Part shown: piece after piece, positions 7,147 to 9,288 of the stretch
Layout of the letters: every line of letters begins with the position of its first letter
Numbering within the stretch: position 1 is the first letter of the stretch
Source: Rickettsiales bacterium
GTDB lineage: Bacteria > Pseudomonadota > Alphaproteobacteria > Rickettsiales > UBA1997
DNA length: 9,288 nt
NCBI GenBank assembly: GCA_947441695.1
Contig: CANEUK010000042.1
Location: forward strand, 1 to 9,288
Direction of reading: 5' to 3'
The notes under the pieces: model-generated
Told to the model about the DNA's origin: nothing
The model's database searches: none
The model's input: only the letters and a program-made list of their open reading frames with translations
Position numbers and translations under genes: made by a program

Positions 7147-8694
7147 ATGTTCAAAATTGCTATTATCGGTCGCCCAAATGTTGGAAAATCAACTTTGTTT
7201 AACAAATTGGTGGGGCGCAGTTTTGCGCTAACCGACGACACGCCCGGAGTCACGCGCGATCGCAAAGAAGCACGCGCCAAACTAGGGCCGCTTGAATTTA
7301 TGGTAATTGATACCGCTGGTCTTGAACATAAAATCAACGAAAAATCTTTAGAAAAAAGAATGATGGAACAAACCGAAGTTGCGGTTGGAGATGCCGATTT
7401 ATGTTTGTTCGTGGTCGATTCTAAAGAAGGAATCACCAAAGACGATTTACATTTTGCCAATTGGCTAAGAAAAATTGACAAAAAAACCATCTTAATTGCC
7501 AATAAATGCGAAAACCTAAACGAACAAGTTTTTGGCAATGAATATTACCGTTTGGGCTACGACAAACCAACAGCCATATCGGCTGAACATAAATTGGGTT
7601 TTGGCGATTTATATGAAAAAATCGCGCCCGAAATTGAACAATATGAAGCAAATTTTGCCGAAGCCGCTATTGAGCTTGACGACGAAAAATCGCTTTTACA
7701 AATTGCAATTGTAGGCAGGCCAAATGCGGGTAAATCAACTTTTTTAAACAAAATTTTGGGTCAAGATCGCCTAATTGTCGGAGCCGAAGCCGGAATTACG
7801 CGCGATGCAATTGCGGTTGATTACGAATTTTCTTATAACCCCAAACTATTCGACGATTCGGCTTCTCGTTTATCCTTAGAAAAAGGAGAATTTTACAATC
7901 CCAAAAGCGTTGCCAATTCGTCCGCTCTTTTGCCTTTAAAAACAGAAGAACGCAAATCTCAAAAAATTACCCGCAAAATTCGTTTTATCGACACCGCCGG
8001 AATTAGAAAAAAAGCCAATATCAATCAAAAACTCGAAAAACTCTCAAGCCTCGACAGTTTTCGCGCCATTCGTTTTGCCCAAGTGGTAATTTTGCTGATT
8101 GATTGCAACTCGTTGCTCGACCATCAAGACGTAGCCTTGGCTGGCGAAATTTTAAAAGAAGGTCGCGGACTTGTATTTGCCATCAATAAAATTGATTGCG
8201 TTAAAGGCGACAAAGAAAATTTTCTGCGCCAAGTTCGATTACAAATTCAATCACTTTTTGCCGAAGTTGACGGAGCGGCAATCATTGGCGTTTCGGGCAA
8301 AACTGGTTATAATGTTGAAAAATGTTTAGAATATGCGCTGCAAACTTACGAACAATGGCAAACCTATATTCAAACCAACAAGCTGCACGATTGGTTAAAA
8401 ATGGCGGAAGGAACTCACTCGCCAAAAATGTTTAAAGGCAAACCAATCAAATTAAAATACGCCACGCAAATTAAAAAACGTCCGCCAACTTTTGCGGTTT
8501 TTACCAATCATATCAAGCCTTTAGAAGGTGATTATAAACGTTATTTGGTTAATAGTTTGCGCGAAAATTTTGGCTTAAATCTAACTCCAATTCGCCTTGT
8601 TTTGCGTAAAAGTGAAAATCCTTTTGAAGGGCGCGAAGAAAAAGTTTTTTCTAAAAAACTTAAAGGCGAAAAAAACCGCCGACCTAGTAAATAA
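7147..8694 (+). CDS. der: Ribosome biogenesis GTPase Der (EngA)
   Basis: Der is a tandem-GTPase-domain protein needed for assembly of the 50S ribosomal subunit. Domain 1 has G1 GRPNVGKS (8-15), the DDTPGVTRDR switch (30-39), G3 DTAG (55-58) and G4 NKCE (119-122). Domain 2 has G1 GRPNAGKS (190-197), GITRD (216-220), G3 DTAG (282-285) and G4 NKID (347-350). A KH-like C-terminal domain follows at about 400-490, then a basic tail. The protein has 515 residues, against roughly 440-490 normally. The surplus is mainly a block at about 229-274, in the switch region of domain 2 between DYEF and the RKIRFIDTAG strand. All GTP-binding motifs survive. There is no Shine-Dalgarno sequence before the ATG; the leader is 24 bases of AT-rich sequence after the nucleotidyltransferase gene. 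It is the last gene of the operon. Confidence 0.96.
   Translation: MFKIAIIGRPNVGKSTLFNKLVGRSFALTDDTPGVTRDRKEARAKLGPLEFMVIDTAGLEHKINEKSLEKRMMEQTEVAVGDADLCLFVVDSKEGITKDDLHFANWLRKIDKKTILIANKCENLNEQVFGNEYYRLGYDKPTAISAEHKLGFGDLYEKIAPEIEQYEANFAEAAIELDDEKSLLQIAIVGRPNAGKSTFLNKILGQDRLIVGAEAGITRDAIAVDYEFSYNPKLFDDSASRLSLEKGEFYNPKSVANSSALLPLKTEERKSQKITRKIRFIDTAGIRKKANINQKLEKLSSLDSFRAIRFAQVVILLIDCNSLLDHQDVALAGEILKEGRGLVFAINKIDCVKGDKENFLRQVRLQIQSLFAEVDGAAIIGVSGKTGYNVEKCLEYALQTYEQWQTYIQTNKLHDWLKMAEGTHSPKMFKGKPIKLKYATQIKKRPPTFAVFTNHIKPLEGDYKRYLVNSLRENFGLNLTPIRLVLRKSENPFEGREEKVFSKKLKGEKNRRPSK
7831..7950 (+). repeat. Degenerate 2 x 60-bp in-frame tandem repeat inside der
   Basis: Two consecutive 20-codon units, 7831-7890 and 7891-7950, align without gaps at 40 of 60 bases. 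At the protein level both begin with YNPK (residues 230 and 250) and share the later S, L, L and E positions (8 of 20 identical). The same stretch also folds back on itself: 7842-7883 against 7891-7932 pairs at 25 of 42 positions around a seven-base loop. The repeat lies exactly where Der homologues have only a short turn, so it accounts for the extra length of this protein. I counted the matches by hand. Confidence 0.6.
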
Positions 8695-8737
8695 AAGAAT
8701 TTATACCAAAAAACAAAGCCCAAAATCGCCTGTTTTG

Positions 8738-8800
8738 AAGCCAAAATATTGAGCCTGTCTTTAAATTTATTTAATTCCATATTTAGTCCTATTTTGGCTT
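8738..8800. repeat. 11-bp perfect inverted repeat straddling the palindrome's left end
   Basis: AAGCCAAAATA at 8738-8748 is the exact reverse complement of TATTTTGGCTT at 8790-8800. One arm lies just outside the 160-bp palindrome and the other inside its left arm. In RNA this hairpin would compete with the large one. The arms are AT-rich, so it may be coincidental. Confidence 0.35.
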
Positions 8801-8910
8801 ATTTTTTAATAAAATTATTCGAAATATATCCAGATATTCCTTATAATTTTATTAAAAAAGCGCTTAAAATATGCCAAAATCTGGAATCAAATAAATTTAA
8901 AGACAGGCTC
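8751..8910. repeat. 160-bp near-perfect palindrome (MITE-like element)
   Basis: Left arm 8751-8817 and right arm 8844-8910 are reverse complements at 56 of 67 positions. The outer 29 bases differ at only one (GAGCCTGTCTTTAAATTTAT at the left end), and the inner 17 bases, around TTTTTTAATAAAATTA, differ at one. The 26-base centre pairs at 8 of 13, so about 64 of 80 positions pair overall. It contains no gene. Clean inverted termini, no coding capacity and an intergenic position suggest a miniature inverted-repeat transposable element or a dispersed palindromic repeat. I see no clean target duplication, although ATATT occurs just outside both ends (8746-8750 and 8914-8918). Transcribed from der it would form a long hairpin and could also terminate or stabilise the operon mRNA. 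Confidence 0.8.
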
Positions 8911-9105
8911 TAGATATTCAAAAAAATAGATTTGGTTAAAATTAAGTTTGCTTTTTAAAGGCAAAAATCAGTAAAAATCTTGACTTTTTTTAGTTAAGTT
9001 AAGTTTGATTGATTTGCACCCAAAGCTTTCCGCGAATTAATTGCTCAAAACTTTCCATAAATTGATTTTTTTAATTTCCACAAATCTGAAATTTGTTTTT
9101 TAGTT
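8911..9105 (+). promoter_or_regulatory. Upstream region of the prepilin gene, with weak promoter
   Basis: This AT-rich stretch has no convincing gene. A TTGACT (8980-8985) resembles a -35 box; the best -10 partner is TTTGAT at 9004-9009 with an 18-base spacer, a 4 of 6 match, so the promoter is only tentative. Two similar copies of CAAARCTTTCC with a partly matching tail start at 9021 and 9046, exactly 25 bases apart. A six-base hairpin ACAAAT/ATTTGT (9080-9096) followed by a T run ends five bases before the ATG. It resembles a weak terminator or attenuator but is GC-poor. There is no Shine-Dalgarno sequence before 9106. Confidence 0.3.
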
Positions 9106-9288
9106 ATGCCAAAATTGTTTATTAAAAATTTTGATAATCGACGCGGATTTAGCTTAATTGAGTTGGCGGTGGTGATTTTGATCATCGGAATTTTGGTTGC
9201 CGGAATTTTGACTGCTAATGGCTTAATAAAAAAAACCAAGATTTCTGCTGCTCAAAGTTTGACTAAATCTTCTCCGATTGCGGGCATA
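9106..9288 (+). CDS. Prepilin-like protein with type IV N-terminal methylation motif (5' part)
   Basis: The first 61 residues of a protein that continues beyond the window are present. A 14-residue basic leader ends in R12-R13-G14, followed by F15-S16-L17-I18-E19 and an unbroken hydrophobic helix to about residue 36. This is the class III (prepilin) signal, with cleavage expected after G14 by prepilin peptidase and the conserved Glu at position 5 of the mature protein. The next part, ISAAQSLTKSSPIAGI, is familiar to me from long pilin-like proteins of alphaproteobacteria that carry a lectin-like domain further on; that recollection is inference and the domain is outside the window. The start is fixed by an in-frame stop at 9058-9060 and the absence of another ATG. 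It is separated from the der operon and is probably transcribed on its own. Confidence 0.85.
   Translation, partial: MPKLFIKNFDNRRGFSLIELAVVILIIGILVAGILTANGLIKKTKISAAQSLTKSSPIAGI

Noticed and set aside
8541..8780. Minus-strand open frame of 79 residues overlapping the der 3' end and the left part of the palindrome
   Set aside because: Its C-terminal two thirds are antisense to conserved der sequence and its start lies in the palindrome arm. No family is recognisable.
8950..8968. TTTGC...GCAAA palindrome as a terminator or operator
   Set aside because: The repeat closes with almost no loop, has no T tract after it and is within what AT-rich sequence gives by chance.
9045..9239. Minus-strand open frame opposite the prepilin start
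   Set aside because: The + strand encodes a clear prepilin signal here; the opposite frame has no motif and is best explained as a shadow.

Overview
The window is AT-rich, dense bacterial DNA. The proteins point to a Gram-negative alphaproteobacterium, most likely of the Rickettsiales type. The signs are a Pal lipoprotein with the GHCDERGT motif, an RNase D with the GWR..LFG tail seen in alphaproteobacterial homologues, low-GC lysine/asparagine-rich coding sequence, and a prepilin-like gene at the right edge. This assignment is inference from protein style, not from a marker gene.

Layout, left to right. (1) Bases 1-159 are the 3' end of an unrecognised + strand gene. It converges on pal (790-260, minus strand), and the two share a perfect 17-bp bidirectional terminator hairpin at 174-213. 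(2) From 923 to 8694 seven + strand genes run with gaps or overlaps of -8 to +24 bases, so they are probably one transcription unit: a 656-residue protein of unknown function, rnd (RNase D), tpiA (triosephosphate isomerase), fumC (class II fumarase), a HEPN-fold HI0074-type protein, its partner minimal nucleotidyltransferase, and der (two-domain ribosome-assembly GTPase). (3) The 411-base gap 8695-9105 holds a 160-bp near-perfect palindrome (8751-8910) followed by promoter-like AT-rich sequence. (4) A prepilin-like gene starts at 9106 and runs off the right edge.

The operon mixes central metabolism (TpiA, FumC), RNA processing and ribosome assembly (RNase D, Der), a two-gene MNT/HEPN toxin-antitoxin-like cassette and an orphan protein. 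The genes share transcription more than a single pathway.

The main oddities are as follows. TpiA, FumC and Der each carry an extra in-frame block inside an otherwise conserved fold. The Der block is a degenerate 2 x 60-bp tandem repeat that also reads as an imperfect palindrome, recalling protein-embedded palindromic elements of Rickettsia. The 160-bp intergenic palindrome looks like a MITE-type or palindromic repeat. The orphan 656-residue protein has an unusual hydrophobic Gly-Pro heptad segment in its middle. I see no CRISPR array, tRNA, rRNA or complete insertion sequence.
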